A stretch of DNA of 64,000 nt from Methylocapsa aurea (GCF_000746085.1 NZ_KN050805.1:1-64000); one strand, 5' to 3'. Positions 8,947 to 19,543 are shown, counted from the stretch's first letter. Numbers and translations are program-made. The notes: generated by a model not told the origin, from the letters alone.

Positions 8947-9342
8947 TCACTTCTTGATGTTTTCGACTCTCGTCGTTTTCGCTGCAGCCGCGCAAATGTC
9001 GCGCATCCTAGCAATTTGATCCTCTGTCAAATTTTCAATTCCTATGAAAAAGTTCTTAGCGGTCCCACTCCGGATAAGTTCATCAAGTTTTACTTGAATC
9101 GCCGCATTGTCTCTGTTTTGTGAGTTCTGAATTAAAAAGACCATGAGAAACGTAATAATAGTTGTTCCCGTATTAATGACTAGCTGCCATGTATCTGAAT
9201 ATTTGAAGACCGGTCCAAATGCGGCCCAAACAACAACAGTTAGCGCTGCAACTCCAAAAGAGGTAGGCTTTCCAGCGGCTCTGGCGACTTGATTGGCCGC
9301 GGCGCTGAAAGCGCGAGAAATCAGCGAGGACTTATCAGCCAT
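8947..9342 (-). CDS. low-affinity iron permease family membrane protein
   Basis: A 131-residue protein with two predicted membrane helices (roughly residues 30-50 and 55-75: SFGVAALTVVVWAAFGPVF and LVINTGTTIITFLMVFLIQNSQNRD) followed by a helical cytoplasmic tail (AAIQVKLDELIR). This layout and the IQNSQNRD-AIQVKLDELI motif match the Fe_permease/DUF family named after the yeast low-affinity iron transporter; direct iron transport by the bacterial proteins is unproven. GGGAGG six or seven bases upstream fixes the ATG. The gene is visibly AT-richer than its neighbours. Confidence 0.8.
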   Translation of the reverse strand: MADKSSLISRAFSAAANQVARAAGKPTSFGVAALTVVVWAAFGPVFKYSDTWQLVINTGTTIITFLMVFLIQNSQNRDNAAIQVKLDELIRSGTAKNFFIGIENLTEDQIARMRDICAAAAKTTRVENIKK

Positions 9343-9525
9343 TATATTTCCTCCCTTCTTGCTGCGAAGCCTCAACTCCATTCACCTACTTTTGTTCCTG
9401 ATTTCCGGCGCCACGTGGCAGCTTATTACTGCAACTTTCATCCTCGCCGCTCCTCATCGCCAAGCTACGCTTTTTTTGAATGGAGCCAGCACATGGAGAG
9501 AACATATTAATAATTGAGAAACGTT

Positions 9526-11331
9526 TCATCCATCCATCTTCAGCGCGGCGATAAACGCCTCCTGCGGGATCTCGACCTTGCCGAATTGGCGCATCTTCTT
9601 CTTGCCGGCCTTCTGCTTTTCCAAGAGCTTGCGCTTGCGCGTCGCGTCGCCGCCATAGCATTTCGCCGTCACGTCCTTGCGCAGGGCCCGCACGGTTTCG
9701 CGCGCGATGATCTTGCCGCCGATCGCCGCCTGGATCGGGATCTGGAACATATGCGGCGGGATCAGCTCTTTCAGCTTCTCCACCATGGCGCGCCCGCGCA
9801 TATCGGCGCGATCGCGATGCACCAGCATGGAGAGCGCATCGACCGGCTCGGCATTGACGAGAATCGACATTTTGACGAGATCACCGGGACGATAATCGGT
9901 GATCGCATAATCGAAACTGGCGTAGCCTTTCGAGATCGACTTCAGCCGGTCGTAGAAATCGAACACAACTTCATTGAGCGGCAGGTCATAGACCGCCATG
10001 GCGCGCTTGCCGACATAGTTGAGATCGATCTGAACCCCGCGCCTTTCCTGGCAGAGCTTCAGCACCGCGCCGAGATAATCGTCCGGCGTCAGAATCGTCG
10101 CTCTAATCCACGGCTCCTGAATCTCCTCGATCTTGGTCGGATCGGGCATGTCGGCGGGATTATGCAATTCGACCGTCGCATCGCCCCGCTGCACGATCTT
10201 ATAGACCACGGAAGGCGCCGTCGCGATCAGGTCGAGATTGAACTCGCGCTCAAGGCGCTCCTGAATGATTTCGAGATGCAAAAGGCCGAGAAAACCACAG
10301 CGGAAGCCAAAGCCGAGCGCCGCCGAGCTCTCCATCTCATAGGAAAAGCTCGCGTCATTGAGCCGGAGGCGGCCCATCGCAGCGCGCAAATCGTCGAAAT
10401 CAGCGGCGTCGACCGGAAACAGCCCGCAGAAGACGACCGGCTGCGCCGGCTTGAACCCCGGCAAGGCGGCGTCGCAGGCTTTGCGCTCGTCGGTGATCGT
10501 ATCGCCGACGCGGGTGTCGGCGACCTGCTTGATCTGCGCGGTGATGAAACCGACTTCGCCCGGCCCAAGCTCGGCGACATCCTGCATCTTTGGCCGGAAC
10601 ACCCCGACCCGATCGACTTCGTAATGGGCGTCGGCGCCCATCATCTTGATCTTTTGTCCCTTCTTGAGCGTGCCGTCGATGATCCGGACAAGCACCACGA
10701 CGCCGAGATAGGCGTCGTACCAGGAATCGACCAGCAGCGCCTTCAGCGGCGCGTTCTCATCGCCCTTGGGCGCCGGCAAGCGCTGGACGATCGCCTCCAG
10801 CACGAGGTCGATGCCGATTCCGGTCTTTGCCGAAATGAGCACGGCCTGCGAGGCGTCGAGCCCGATCACATCCTCGATCTGCTGCTTGATCCGCTCGGGC
10901 TCGGCGGCGGGCAGATCAATTTTGTTCAGGACCGGCACGATTTCATGGCCGGCGTCGAGCGCGTGATAGACATTGGCGAGCGTCTGCGCCTCGACGCCCT
11001 GGCTCGCGTCGACGACAAGAAGCGAGCCTTCGCAGGCGGCCAGCGAGCGCGAGACCTCATAGGCGAAATCGACGTGGCCGGGCGTATCCATCAGGTTCAG
11101 GATATAGGTCCTGCCGTCTTGCGCCTTGTATTCGAGCCGGACCGTCTGCGCCTTGATGGTGATGCCGCGCTCGCGCTCGATATCCATCGAATCGAGCACC
11201 TGCTCCACCATATCGCGGGCGGCGACCGTCCCGGTCGCCTGGATCAGCCGGTCGGCGAGGGTCGATTTGCCGTGATCGATATGGGCGACAATGGAAAAAT
11301 TGCGGATATTTTCAAGCGAATGGGTTGTCAT
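9526..11331 (-). CDS. lepA: elongation factor 4 (LepA)
   Basis: Translational GTPase that binds stalled or initiating ribosomes. G1 motif AHIDHGKST near residue 17, G3 DTPGHVDF and G4 NKIDLP are intact, followed by the elbow region [14 protein letters not shown] and the LepA-specific C-terminal domain ending in [18 protein letters not shown]. At 601 residues it is full length. It stands alone between two AT-richer genes. Confidence 0.97.
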   Translation of the reverse strand: MTTHSLENIRNFSIVAHIDHGKSTLADRLIQATGTVAARDMVEQVLDSMDIERERGITIKAQTVRLEYKAQDGRTYILNLMDTPGHVDFAYEVSRSLAACEGSLLVVDASQGVEAQTLANVYHALDAGHEIVPVLNKIDLPAAEPERIKQQIEDVIGLDASQAVLISAKTGIGIDLVLEAIVQRLPAPKGDENAPLKALLVDSWYDAYLGVVVLVRIIDGTLKKGQKIKMMGADAHYEVDRVGVFRPKMQDVAELGPGEVGFITAQIKQVADTRVGDTITDERKACDAALPGFKPAQPVVFCGLFPVDAADFDDLRAAMGRLRLNDASFSYEMESSAALGFGFRCGFLGLLHLEIIQERLEREFNLDLIATAPSVVYKIVQRGDATVELHNPADMPDPTKIEEIQEPWIRATILTPDDYLGAVLKLCQERRGVQIDLNYVGKRAMAVYDLPLNEVVFDFYDRLKSISKGYASFDYAITDYRPGDLVKMSILVNAEPVDALSMLVHRDRADMRGRAMVEKLKELIPPHMFQIPIQAAIGGKIIARETVRALRKDVTAKCYGGDATRKRKLLEKQKAGKKKMRQFGKVEIPQEAFIAALKMDG

Positions 11332-11600
11332 GCCTGCGAGATAGCAGGCGCGCGCGGCGAAGGGAAGGTTGAGCGGCGACCGAGGACGGGGCTTGGCGGG
11401 AGCGCGACGCTGGCGGATTCGGTCTGTCTCACGCCAAAATCAATCTTCGAGGAGATGTTTCGCAACGCAAATTGCGATCGCGCGCCTTCCCGATCACCGC
11501 CGCCCCACCCATGAGCAGGCCCGCAACAAAAGTTTGAGCCGAAGTTCTGGAGCTCGGCGGCTCCCAGTTCGCCGGGAAGGCTTGACGAACGAACCCGTCC

Positions 11601-12116
11601 TTATGGCCTAACAGGGGCAAGCGGCGCATTGGGGACAGCGTCAGGCGCGGTCTTGACGCCAATGATCTCATACTCGGTCCTGCGCTTACAAAAACCCGGA
11701 ATCGGCCAGCTTAAAACAAAAAGCTTCTGGTTATATTCCAAGGTGACGGCGCCGCCCGCGGCTGCGTCTTCAATTTTCTTGCGCACATCTGAATCAGGAA
11801 CAGAAAAATAAAACGTATTATCAACAGAGTCGTTTCTTGACCTCAAGTTGCCCGATTGAGAAAAATTGGCTTGGGCGAGCTGCCCTTCCATTGTCCAGCA
11901 TCCAAAACCTTTAGTGGAAAGTTTTGTAATCGCGCCAGTGCGAAATCCGTGTGAAAAATTATACGCGTTCAGCAACGCGGTTATTGAGAGAATTGGTCCG
12001 GCTATCAAGACAATAGCGGCGACTACGGACGCCGCTATTTTTTGTTTCCACGTCAATAGCATGAATTTATTGCCAAGTTGGCTGGCGTAGCGCGCAACCG
12101 GTGATGTTGTCGCCAA
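11601..12116 (-). CDS. membrane-anchored protein of unknown function
   Basis: A 171-residue protein with one N-terminal membrane helix (IAASVVAAIVLIAGPILSI) and a soluble, probably periplasmic part containing G-x-R-T-G-x-I-T-K-L-S-x-K-G and C-W-T-M-E-G-Q. That G-R-T-G...K-x-W/T-x-E-G pattern resembles small proteins seen in many proteobacteria without known function. The start is a TTG with AAGGAG seven bases upstream; the next ATG would cut into the N-terminus. Two cysteines in the soluble part (GFGCW and GFCKRR) may pair. Base use is AT-richer than in lepA. Confidence 0.65.
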   Translation of the reverse strand: MATTSPVARYASQLGNKFMLLTWKQKIAASVVAAIVLIAGPILSITALLNAYNFSHGFRTGAITKLSTKGFGCWTMEGQLAQANFSQSGNLRSRNDSVDNTFYFSVPDSDVRKKIEDAAAGGAVTLEYNQKLFVLSWPIPGFCKRRTEYEIIGVKTAPDAVPNAPLAPVRP

Positions 12117-12131
12117 GATCCGTCTCCTTTT

Positions 12132-12329
12132 TTAACTCAATCGCCGGCCGGAGGCCGTAGCCTTGGCGCCCTGACCCTCCCCCCGAGGCGGGATCGACGG
12201 CAAGAACAAGACGCTCATCTCTATATCGAAGCGGCCGAAAATAGGAGTCGCGATCTCCAGCGCTTCCCAATCAGATTGACTCGTCTGACCGAAAAGGAAG
12301 GCTCCGATGCCGAGGCCGAGGCCGCTCAC
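12132..12329 (-). CDS. possible small protein coupled to xerC
   Basis: A 65-codon frame whose GTG overlaps the xerC stop codon (GTGA), with AAGGG close upstream. The beginning ([13 protein letters not shown]) is hydrophobic. The rest shows no known family and ends in a basic tail. It could be a coupled small protein or only chance. Confidence 0.22.
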   Translation of the reverse strand: MSGLGLGIGAFLFGQTSQSDWEALEIATPIFGRFDIEMSVLFLPSIPPRGEGQGAKATASGRRLS

Positions 12330-13411
12330 GTTGCCCTTGGATGGGCCGAGCGAAAGGCCTCCAGCAGCCGGGCGCTGTCGACCGCCGTATAGATCTGCGT
12401 CGTCGAGAGCGAGGCATGGCCCAAGAGTTCCTGAATGGTGCGCAGATCGCCGCCGCGCCCCAGAAGATGGGTGGCGAAGGAATGGCGCAGCGCATGCGGG
12501 GTCGCGGTCTCTGGCAACCCGAGCGCGCCGCGCAAACGCTCCACCGTGAGCTGAATGATTCGGGGCGAGAGCGGCCCGCCCTTCGCCCCGACGAACAGCG
12601 GTCTTTCAGGCGGGAGCGGATAGGGGCAAAGTTCGAGATAGGTCTCGATCCCGCGCCGCACCGGCGCGATCACCGGAACCGCGCGCGTTTTCTGGCCCTT
12701 GCCGATCACCCTCAAAACATCAAGGCCGCCGACCGGCGCCTCGGAGCGCGAAATCGCCAAGGCTTCGGAAATGCGCAGGCCAGCGCCGTAAAGCAGACCC
12801 AGCACGGCGGCGTCGCGCGCAAGAATCCAGGCGGGGCGATTCTCGCCGGCCCTGGCGTCGGTCCGCACCACTTGCCGCGCGGCCTCCTTGGTCAAGGCCT
12901 TGGGAAGGCGGCGCTGAATTTTGGGCGCGCGCAGCGCGGAGAAAGCGGCGGTCTTGGCTTGGCCATTGCGCTCCAGGAATCGCACGAAAGAGCGTAGGCC
13001 CGCGAGTTGGCGCAGCAGCGACCGGCCGCCTGCGCCCTCCTCCCGCCGCTGCGCCATGAAGGCGCGAAGATCGGCCGGAGCCAAGCCCTCGACCATCGCG
13101 AGCGAGGGAGCGGCGCCGAAATGGATCGCCGCGAATTTCAGAAACTGGCGCAGATCCCGGCCGTAACAGATCAGAGTATGGGCGGAAACGCGCCGCTCGC
13201 CTTCCAGGTGGGCTAGCCAAGCTCTAGCCAGCGCCGCGAGTTCGCGGTCGGCCGTTGAAAACGCCTCAAGGGCCAAGGCGGCCGGAGCAGTGGCGGCGGG
13301 AGGCGAGGCTTCCAGATCCAAATCACGATCCAATCGCGCAAAGCGGCGTCCGCCGCGACCCCGCAAAGCAAAGCACATCCTCCCAAGACGCCTCATCAGA
13401 GCGTGAGACAT
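12326..13411 (-). CDS. xerC: tyrosine recombinase XerC
   Basis: Site-specific recombinase that, with XerD, resolves chromosome dimers at dif. The N-terminal SAM-like DNA-binding domain ([23 protein letters not shown]) is followed by the catalytic domain with Arg in [10 protein letters not shown], Lys in [19 protein letters not shown] giving the HxxR pair, and [17 protein letters not shown] with the second His and nucleophile Tyr. XerC rather than XerD is inferred from the overall pattern. The N-terminus is uncertain: ATGs at 13411, 13396 and 13378 all have poor ribosome sites, and the family usually has about 300-330 residues, so the shortest may be right. Confidence 0.88.
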   Translation of the reverse strand: MSHALMRRLGRMCFALRGRGGRRFARLDRDLDLEASPPAATAPAALALEAFSTADRELAALARAWLAHLEGERRVSAHTLICYGRDLRQFLKFAAIHFGAAPSLAMVEGLAPADLRAFMAQRREEGAGGRSLLRQLAGLRSFVRFLERNGQAKTAAFSALRAPKIQRRLPKALTKEAARQVVRTDARAGENRPAWILARDAAVLGLLYGAGLRISEALAISRSEAPVGGLDVLRVIGKGQKTRAVPVIAPVRRGIETYLELCPYPLPPERPLFVGAKGGPLSPRIIQLTVERLRGALGLPETATPHALRHSFATHLLGRGGDLRTIQELLGHASLSTTQIYTAVDSARLLEAFRSAHPRAT

Positions 13412-13680
13412 CCAAGAGAGCGTCACAAGAAAGCGTCAGAGCGACATGCGAACTATTGCGCCGTCCGCCCTAACGATTGGTTGCTGTTCTTCGGCCGGAT
13501 GCGGATGGTCAATGCTCAGCGCCGGGACTGATGGAAGCCGACGCGCCGGCCCCGGAGCGCCTCTTGATCGATGAACAAATCGCCCTGATCGACGAGGAGA
13601 CCTCATCGACAAGGGAATCGCTCAAAGGCAAAGAGCTAGAGCCTATCCCCCGCCGAAAATGGCCGTCGCCCGTTTCGATC

Positions 13681-14034
13681 CTAATGTTCGTGCGGATGGG
13701 CCTTGGCCTCGGCGGCCACGGTCTTGATCTCTTCAATCGCCGCCTGGAGAAGCTCGTCCGCCTTGCGATGGATCTGATGGTCGGATTGCGCGACGCCGGC
13801 CGCATCGAAATCGGCGCGGATGGTCTTGAAGATCTCTTCGGCGTTGTTTTCCTCGAGGTCGGCGGCGATCAGCGAAGTCGCATAATCTTCCGCGGCGGCG
13901 CCCGTCTTGCCGAGCTTTTCGGCGGCCCACAGTCCGAGCCATTTGTTGCGCCGGACATTGGCCTTGAATTTTAGTTCTTCGTCATGCGCGAGCTTGGCTT
14001 CGAAAGCCTGCTCACGCTGGTCGAAAGTGGTCAT
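13681..14034 (-). CDS. F1-ATPase inhibitor zeta subunit (DUF1476)
   Basis: A 117-residue protein beginning MTTFDQREQAFEAKLAHDEELKFK, the conserved start of the alphaproteobacterial DUF1476 family. In Paracoccus this protein is the zeta subunit that blocks ATP hydrolysis by F1-ATPase through its N-terminal helix. The alpha-helical body (RNKWLGLWAAEKLG...ADLEENNAEEIFKTIRADF) is complete. GGGGAG lies four bases before the ATG, and longer upstream frames are rejected. It is divergent from purC, an arrangement I believe is shared with related bacteria. Confidence 0.93.
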   Translation of the reverse strand: MTTFDQREQAFEAKLAHDEELKFKANVRRNKWLGLWAAEKLGKTGAAAEDYATSLIAADLEENNAEEIFKTIRADFDAAGVAQSDHQIHRKADELLQAAIEEIKTVAAEAKAHPHEH

Positions 14035-14463
14035 GAGGCTCCCCATATGGAAGTGTGTAAGTCCCCGCATTTGCGCGAAGGCGTGCATCTTAACAAGGTT
14101 TTGTAAAAACGCCATGCTCCACGTGGCAAGGTCGAAGCTTGATTTCTTTTCTGTATTCCGCAATCGATCTCTGATAGAAGGCGTGCGCTGGTTACAAATT
14201 GGAGGAATCAAATATTAGCTATTTCCCAATAGTTTGGCTCAGCATTGTGTGAAAATCCGCGGTTGGATAGGCTCGCTGGTCAGGTTGTGTTCCAGACCGG
14301 AAAAAGCTAGGACCTTCACTCGAAACCGCGGCGACACTCGACGCATAGCCTAAGCCCGCCCCGCCCCGACTTCGCACAAAAATTGCTTGTTTGGACGTGG
14401 GCCCTAGGACGTTCACAGGAGCCACGGCCACCTATGGATCATCTCAAGCCACGGTTAATCCCA
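14035..14463. other. divergent promoter region between zeta and purC
   Basis: Holds the two divergent promoters but no gene that I can support. Base composition is AT-richer near 14100-14220. I saw no riboswitch-like structure. Confidence 0.4.
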
Positions 14464-15228
14464 ATGAATCGCCGCCGGCGCATCTATGAAGGCAAGGCAA
14501 AGGTCCTCTATGAGGGACCTGAACCGGGGACGCTCATCCAGCATTTCAAGGACGACGCAACCGCTTTTAATGCCAAGAAGCACGAGGTCATTGACGGCAA
14601 AGGGGTCCTTAACAACCGGATCTCCGAGTTCATCTTCCAAAATCTCAATGACATCGGCGTGCCGACCCATTTCATCCGCCGTCTCAACATGCGCGAACAA
14701 TTGATTCGAGAGGTCGAGATCATCCCGCTCGAAGTCGTGGTGCGCAATGTCGCCGCGGGCTCCCTCGCGACGCGTCTTGGAATCGAGGAAGGCACGCAGT
14801 TGCCCCGCTCGATCATCGAATTCTACTATAAGAACGACGAGTTGAACGACCCGATGGTGTCGGAGGAGCATATCACCGCTTTCGGCTGGGCGAGCCCGCA
14901 GGAAATCGACGACATCATGGCCCTCGCCATCCGCGTCAACGACTTTCTGTCCGGTCTCTTTCTCGGCGTCGGCATCCGCCTCGTCGATTTCAAGATGGAG
15001 TGCGGCCGGTTGTGGGAAGGCGATATGATGCGCATCGCCGTCGCCGACGAAATTTCACCCGATTCCTGCCGTCTCTGGGATATTAAATCCAACGACAAGC
15101 TCGACAAAGATCGCTTCCGCCGCGATCTTGGAGGACTTGTCGAGGCCTATACGGAAGTCGCCCGCCGTCTCGGCATCCTGCAGGAAAACGAGCAACCTCG
15201 CGCGAACGGACCAAAGCTGGTTCAATAA
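14464..15228 (+). CDS. purC: SAICAR synthase
   Basis: Phosphoribosylaminoimidazole-succinocarboxamide synthase: joins aspartate to CAIR in step 8 of purine synthesis. Complete family pattern: [65 protein letters not shown], and [10 protein letters not shown]. The start MNRRRR is the usual one in Hyphomicrobiales. An ATG 30 bases earlier has AGGAG too far upstream. 254 residues, normal length. A 250-base structured gap follows before purS. Confidence 0.96.
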   Translation: MNRRRRIYEGKAKVLYEGPEPGTLIQHFKDDATAFNAKKHEVIDGKGVLNNRISEFIFQNLNDIGVPTHFIRRLNMREQLIREVEIIPLEVVVRNVAAGSLATRLGIEEGTQLPRSIIEFYYKNDELNDPMVSEEHITAFGWASPQEIDDIMALAIRVNDFLSGLFLGVGIRLVDFKMECGRLWEGDMMRIAVADEISPDSCRLWDIKSNDKLDKDRFRRDLGGLVEAYTEVARRLGILQENEQPRANGPKLVQ

Positions 15229-15240
15229 GGCTTCAAAATC

Positions 15241-15306
15241 GGCTCCAGGAAAATGGAGCCCACGTTAAAGCTTTCGCGAACGAGACTTAGACCTCCTCGC
15301 GAAAGC
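15241..15306. promoter_or_regulatory. two hairpins after purC
   Basis: GGCTCC and GGAGCC pair around eight bases at 15241-15260. GCTTTCGCG and CGCGAAAGC pair around 19 bases at 15270-15306. Neither has a T-run. They may stabilise the purC 3' end or form part of a leader for purSQL. Confidence 0.4.
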
Positions 15307-15365
15307 GTCCCTCGGCGGCCCCCGCACTTCCCCCCCGACAGGCGGCGGGCGTGATCGAAGGGCAG

Positions 15366-15387
15366 GATTTGCGATCGATCGCAAATC
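15366..15387. promoter_or_regulatory. 22-base perfect palindrome, operator candidate
   Basis: The two 11-base halves GATTTGCGATC and GATCGCAAATC match without error, with no loop. Such a dyad is more like a dimeric repressor site than an RNA hairpin. It sits nine bases before a terminator and about 90 bases before the purS start. Confidence 0.4.
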
Positions 15388-15395
15388 GAACTGCG

Positions 15396-15418
15396 CGGAG
15401 GCTTCGGCCTCCGTTTTT
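15396..15418 (+). terminator. intrinsic terminator between purC and purS
   Basis: Arms CGGAGGC and GCCTCCG close a TTCG tetraloop, followed directly by TTTTTG and another T-run. It is a strong canonical terminator, so purC and purSQL are probably separate transcripts or subject to attenuation. Confidence 0.9.
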
Positions 15419-15479
15419 GTTTTTAGCTTGTTGTCTTATCGCTCGACTTGCCACCGCCAAAGAATTGGACTTGATCGCG

Positions 15480-15719
15480 ATGAAAGCCAGGGTCTTCGTC
15501 ACCCTCAAGAACGGGATCTTGGATCCACAGGGCAAAGCCATCGAAGGGGCGCTGAAATCGCTCGATTTCAAGGGAATCGAAAGCGTCCGCCAGGGCAAGA
15601 TTTTCGAGATCGAGCTTGCGGGCGCCGACCGCGCCGGCGCGGAGCATCTGTTGCGCGAGGCCTGCGAGAAGCTGTTGGCGAATCAGGTGGTCGAGGATTT
15701 TCAGGTGGAGATCCTCTAG
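15480..15719 (+). CDS. purS: phosphoribosylformylglycinamidine synthase subunit PurS
   Basis: Small 79-residue scaffold of the three-part FGAM synthase (PurS, PurQ, PurL). It links the glutaminase PurQ to PurL. The sequence begins MKARVFVTLKNGILDPQGKAI and holds the SVRQGKIFEIEL strand and the ANQVVEDFQVEIL end typical of the family. A longer upstream frame is rejected because it would run through the terminator. The stop codon TAG is part of an intergenic repeat. Confidence 0.95.
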   Translation: MKARVFVTLKNGILDPQGKAIEGALKSLDFKGIESVRQGKIFEIELAGADRAGAEHLLREACEKLLANQVVEDFQVEIL

Positions 15720-15799
15720 AGCATGTTCCGAAAAAGTTGATCGACGTTTTCGCTATTGAGACATCGGATATATCCGATGTCTCATAAGAACATGCTCTA
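15717..15799. repeat. mosaic intergenic repeat with a palindromic core
   Basis: Outer inverted ends TAGAGCATGTTC and GAACATGCTCTA; the left end includes the purS stop codon. Inside, at 15758-15783, lies a 26-base perfect palindrome of two 13-base halves (GAGACATCGGATA and its complement). A different half-arm (GAAAAAGTTGATC) precedes it. The core is shared, with changes, with the repeat at about 45.2 kb. Confidence 0.85.
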
Positions 15800-15859
15800 A
15801 CTCGTTGAATCTAAGGGCTTCCCCTTCAGGCCAGCGCGCGCGGAAGAAGGCACAGACGC

Positions 15860-16555
15860 ATGAAAGCCGCCATCATCCTTTTTCCCGGCTCCAATCGCGA
15901 GGGCGACGCCTTTCGCGCAATCAGCGCAGCATGCGGCGAACCGATCATCGTCTGGCACGGGCAGACCGAACTGCCTGCAGGAACCGATCTCGTGGTGCTT
16001 CCCGGCGGTTTTTCCTATGGCGATTATCTGCGCTGCGGCGCGATCGCGGCGCGGGCGCCGATCATGGAAGCCGTTCGCGACCATGCGGTGCGGGGCGGCC
16101 TGGTCCTGGGCATTTGCAACGGACTTCAGATTTTGGTGGAAAGCGGTCTCCTGCCGGGCGTGTTGATGCGCAATGCGCGCATGCGCTTCGTCTGCCGGAT
16201 GCAGCATTTGAAGGTGGAGCGGACCGACACGCCTTTTACGTCCCAATATGAGCAAGGCCAGGTCATTAAAGTGGCGATCGCCCATGGCGAAGGCAATTAC
16301 GAGGCGGATTCCGAGACGATTGCGCGTCTCGAAGGCGCCGGTCGCGTCGCCTTCCGCTATTGCGATTCGCGTGGCGTGGTCGGCGGCGCCGCCAATCCGA
16401 ATGGATCGACCAATGACATCGCCGGGATTTATTCGGAAAACTTCAATGTTCTCGGCCTGATGCCGCATCCAGAAAATCTCATCGATCCTCTGGTTGGCGG
16501 GACCGATGGACGCGGCCTGTTCGAGAGCCTGGCGGCTTTTGGCAAGGCCGCCTGA
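15860..16555 (+). CDS. purQ: FGAM synthase glutaminase subunit PurQ
   Basis: Class I glutamine amidotransferase that supplies ammonia to PurL in step 4 of purine synthesis. N-terminal [14 protein letters not shown], oxyanion region [12 protein letters not shown], nucleophile Cys86 in LGICNGLQ, and the catalytic His/Glu in LMPHPENL near the end. At 231 residues it is full length. Separated from purS by the mosaic repeat and from purL by 80 bases. Confidence 0.96.
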   Translation: MKAAIILFPGSNREGDAFRAISAACGEPIIVWHGQTELPAGTDLVVLPGGFSYGDYLRCGAIAARAPIMEAVRDHAVRGGLVLGICNGLQILVESGLLPGVLMRNARMRFVCRMQHLKVERTDTPFTSQYEQGQVIKVAIAHGEGNYEADSETIARLEGAGRVAFRYCDSRGVVGGAANPNGSTNDIAGIYSENFNVLGLMPHPENLIDPLVGGTDGRGLFESLAAFGKAA

Positions 16556-16635
16556 AAAGCTCCCGTTTCGGCGGCCCGCTCAAATGCCTGGCCTATTTAT
16601 CGGCTGCGGCAGAGGGACAAGAGGATAAGTTCATC

Positions 16636-18846
16636 GTGATCGAACGCGACCCCGACGTCTCCCCCGAACTCGTCGCCGCGCATGGCCTCAAACCCGACGA
16701 ATATGCGCGCATTCTCGCGCTGATCGGGCGCAAGCCGAGCTTCACCGAACTCGGCATTTTCTCGGCGATGTGGAACGAGCATTGTTCTTACAAATCCTCG
16801 CGGCTGCATCTGCGCCGGCTCCCCACCAAAGCGCCCTGGGTCATTCAGGGGCCGGGCGAAAACGCCGGCGTCATCGACATTGGCGATGGGGAGGCCTGCA
16901 TCTTCAAGATGGAAAGCCACAACCACCCGTCCTTCATCGAGCCGTTCCAGGGAGCGGCGACTGGCGTCGGCGGCATTTTGCGCGACGTCTTCACGATGGG
17001 CGCGCGTCCGGTCGCCTGTTTGAACTTGTTGCGCTTCGGCGCGCCGGAGCATCCGCGCACCCGCCATCTCGTCGCCGGCGTCGTCGCTGGGATTGGTGGT
17101 TATGGCAATAGTTTCGGCGTGCCGACCGTCGGCGGCGCGACCAATTTTCACAAAGGCTATGACGGCAATATTCTCGTCAACGCGATGGCCGTCGGCATCG
17201 CCAGGACGGACGAGATTTTCTACGCGAAGGCGACAGGCGTCGGCAATCCGATCGTCTATCTCGGCTCTAAAACTGGCCGCGACGGAATCCATGGCGCGAC
17301 CATGGCCTCGGCCGCTTTCGAAGCCGACGCCGAAGCGAAGCGCCCGACGGTGCAGGTCGGCGATCCCTTCACCGAAAAGCTTCTGCTCGAAGCCTGCCTG
17401 GAATTGATGCGCACCGGCGCCGTCGTCGCGATCCAGGACATGGGGGCGGCGGGCCTCACCTCCTCGGCGGTGGAAATGGGCGCCAAGGGCGATCTTGGCA
17501 TAGAGCTCGATCTTGACGCCGTCCCCTGCCGCGAGATCGGCATGAGCGCCTACGAGATGCTGCTCTCGGAAAGCCAGGAGCGCATGCTGATGGTGCTCGA
17601 CCCAGCCAAGGAGGCCGAGGCCGAGGCCGTCTTTCGCAAATGGGGCCTGGATTTTGCGATCATCGGCAAGACCACGGATACGCTCCGCTTCGTCGTTAAA
17701 CACAAAGGCGAGATCAAAGCGGATCTGCCGATCAAAGAGCTTGGCGACGCCGCGCCGCTTTACGACCGGCCGCATGTCGCAGCGCCGAAAAAGCCAAAGC
17801 TCAGTCCGGTGGAAGTCGCAGCGCCAATCCCTAACAGCGAGGCGCTGGCTCGGCTCATCGCGACCCCGGACCTTTGCTCAAAACGCTGGATCTACGAGCA
17901 ATATGATCATTTGATTCTGGGCAATACGGCGCAACCGCCCGGCGGCGACGCGGCCGTGATTCGGATCGGCGATGGCCCCAAAGGCTTGGCGCTCACAACC
18001 GATGTCACGCAGCGCTATTGCGAGGCCGATCCCTATGAAGGCGGCAAGCAGGCGGTCGCCGAGGCCTGGCGCAACCTGACCGCCGTCGGAGCCTTGCCGC
18101 TCGCGGCGACCGACAATTTGAACTTCGGCAATCCGGAAAAGCCGGAGATCATGGGTCAGTTCGTCGGCTGCATCGAGGGAATTGGCGAGGCCTGCCGGGC
18201 GCTCGATTTCCCGATCGTCTCCGGCAATGTCTCGCTCTACAATGAAAGCAGCGGGCGCGCGATTCCGCCAACCCCCGCGATCGGCGGCGTCGGCCTGCTC
18301 AATGACGCGAGCCGCACCGCAAGCCTCTCGATCAAACGGCCAGGCGACAAAATCCTCCTCATCGGGACGACCGAAGGCTGGCTCGGACAATCGCTCTATT
18401 TGCGCGAGATCTGCGGCCTCGAGAACGGCGCGCCGCCTCCCGTCGATCTTTCCGCCGAAAAGCGGAATGGCGATTTTCTACGCGGCCTGATCGCCAATCG
18501 CGCCGTGACCGCCGCGCATGACGTGTCCGACGGCGGCTTGGCGATCGCGCTCGCCGAGATGGCGATGGCCGGCGGAATCGGCGCGACCATCGCCGCTCCC
18601 GCTTCGCTTCCAGCGCATGCTTTCCTCTTTGGCGAAGATCAGGCGCGATATATTGTCACAGCTGCTGCCGACAAGGCAGAGGCGATCCGCAATGAGGCAG
18701 AAAATGCCGGAGTTGCCTGTGAAATCATCGGTTTGACCGGCGGCGACACGTTGACCCTGGGAGCCGGGATAGCCATATTGCTGGCTGACCTGATGCGGGC
18801 CCACGAAGCGTGGCTGCCCGATTACATGGCTGGCGTAAAATTCTGA
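16636..18846 (+). CDS. purL: FGAM synthase large subunit PurL
   Basis: ATP-dependent FGAM synthase of the short form (736 residues) that needs separate PurS and PurQ, both encoded just upstream. Motifs: [44 protein letters not shown], and the second AIRS-like half beginning [14 protein letters not shown], ending in [17 protein letters not shown]. The start is GTG with GAGG about nine bases upstream. bolA follows by 53 bases. Confidence 0.97.
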   Translation: MIERDPDVSPELVAAHGLKPDEYARILALIGRKPSFTELGIFSAMWNEHCSYKSSRLHLRRLPTKAPWVIQGPGENAGVIDIGDGEACIFKMESHNHPSFIEPFQGAATGVGGILRDVFTMGARPVACLNLLRFGAPEHPRTRHLVAGVVAGIGGYGNSFGVPTVGGATNFHKGYDGNILVNAMAVGIARTDEIFYAKATGVGNPIVYLGSKTGRDGIHGATMASAAFEADAEAKRPTVQVGDPFTEKLLLEACLELMRTGAVVAIQDMGAAGLTSSAVEMGAKGDLGIELDLDAVPCREIGMSAYEMLLSESQERMLMVLDPAKEAEAEAVFRKWGLDFAIIGKTTDTLRFVVKHKGEIKADLPIKELGDAAPLYDRPHVAAPKKPKLSPVEVAAPIPNSEALARLIATPDLCSKRWIYEQYDHLILGNTAQPPGGDAAVIRIGDGPKGLALTTDVTQRYCEADPYEGGKQAVAEAWRNLTAVGALPLAATDNLNFGNPEKPEIMGQFVGCIEGIGEACRALDFPIVSGNVSLYNESSGRAIPPTPAIGGVGLLNDASRTASLSIKRPGDKILLIGTTEGWLGQSLYLREICGLENGAPPPVDLSAEKRNGDFLRGLIANRAVTAAHDVSDGGLAIALAEMAMAGGIGATIAAPASLPAHAFLFGEDQARYIVTAAADKAEAIRNEAENAGVACEIIGLTGGDTLTLGAGIAILLADLMRAHEAWLPDYMAGVKF

Positions 18847-18899
18847 GGGCCTTGACGATCGCGGTCGCGGCCCATCGCAGCGACAAGGACGACTTCATC

Positions 18900-19133
18900 A
18901 TGGCAATGGAACAAGCTGATATCGAGAAGCTCATCAAGGCCGGCATCCCGGACGCGAAGGTCCAGATCACCGATCTCGTCGGCGACAAGGATCATTACGC
19001 GGCGATCGTGATTTCCTCTGAATTCACCGGCAAGACCAAGCTGCAGCAGCACCAGATCGTCTATAAGGCCCTTGGCGATCATATGGGTGGCGTGCTTCAT
19101 GCACTGCAGCTCACGACCTTCGCGCCAAAGTAA
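18900..19133 (+). CDS. BolA-family protein
   Basis: A 77-residue BolA/IbaG-type protein. BolA proteins bind a [2Fe-2S] cluster jointly with CGFS glutaredoxins and take part in Fe-S trafficking or transcription. Conserved GDKDHYAAIVISSEFTGKTKLQQHQIVYKAL includes the histidines used as cluster ligands and the helix-turn-helix-like part. The CGFS glutaredoxin gene lies 71 bases downstream, which supports the partnership. Confidence 0.93.
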   Translation: MAMEQADIEKLIKAGIPDAKVQITDLVGDKDHYAAIVISSEFTGKTKLQQHQIVYKALGDHMGGVLHALQLTTFAPK

Positions 19134-19204
19134 GGTTTCGAACTTTAGCCCTCCGGTCGGAGGCGGACCATATTCAAATAGACCCTGTCTGAAAGGACCC
19201 GGCA

Positions 19205-19543
<339 letters not shown>

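Noticed and set aside
9514-11514. Very long open frame opposite lepA
   Set aside because: It mirrors lepA codon by codon, has no ribosome site and gives a His/Arg/Asp-rich sequence typical of antisense frames in GC-rich genes.
13477-13974. Rightward frame over the zeta gene
   Set aside because: The opposite strand encodes the recognised DUF1476 protein with a good ribosome site.
16597-17775. Long open frame opposite purL
   Set aside because: Antisense shadow with no start signal.
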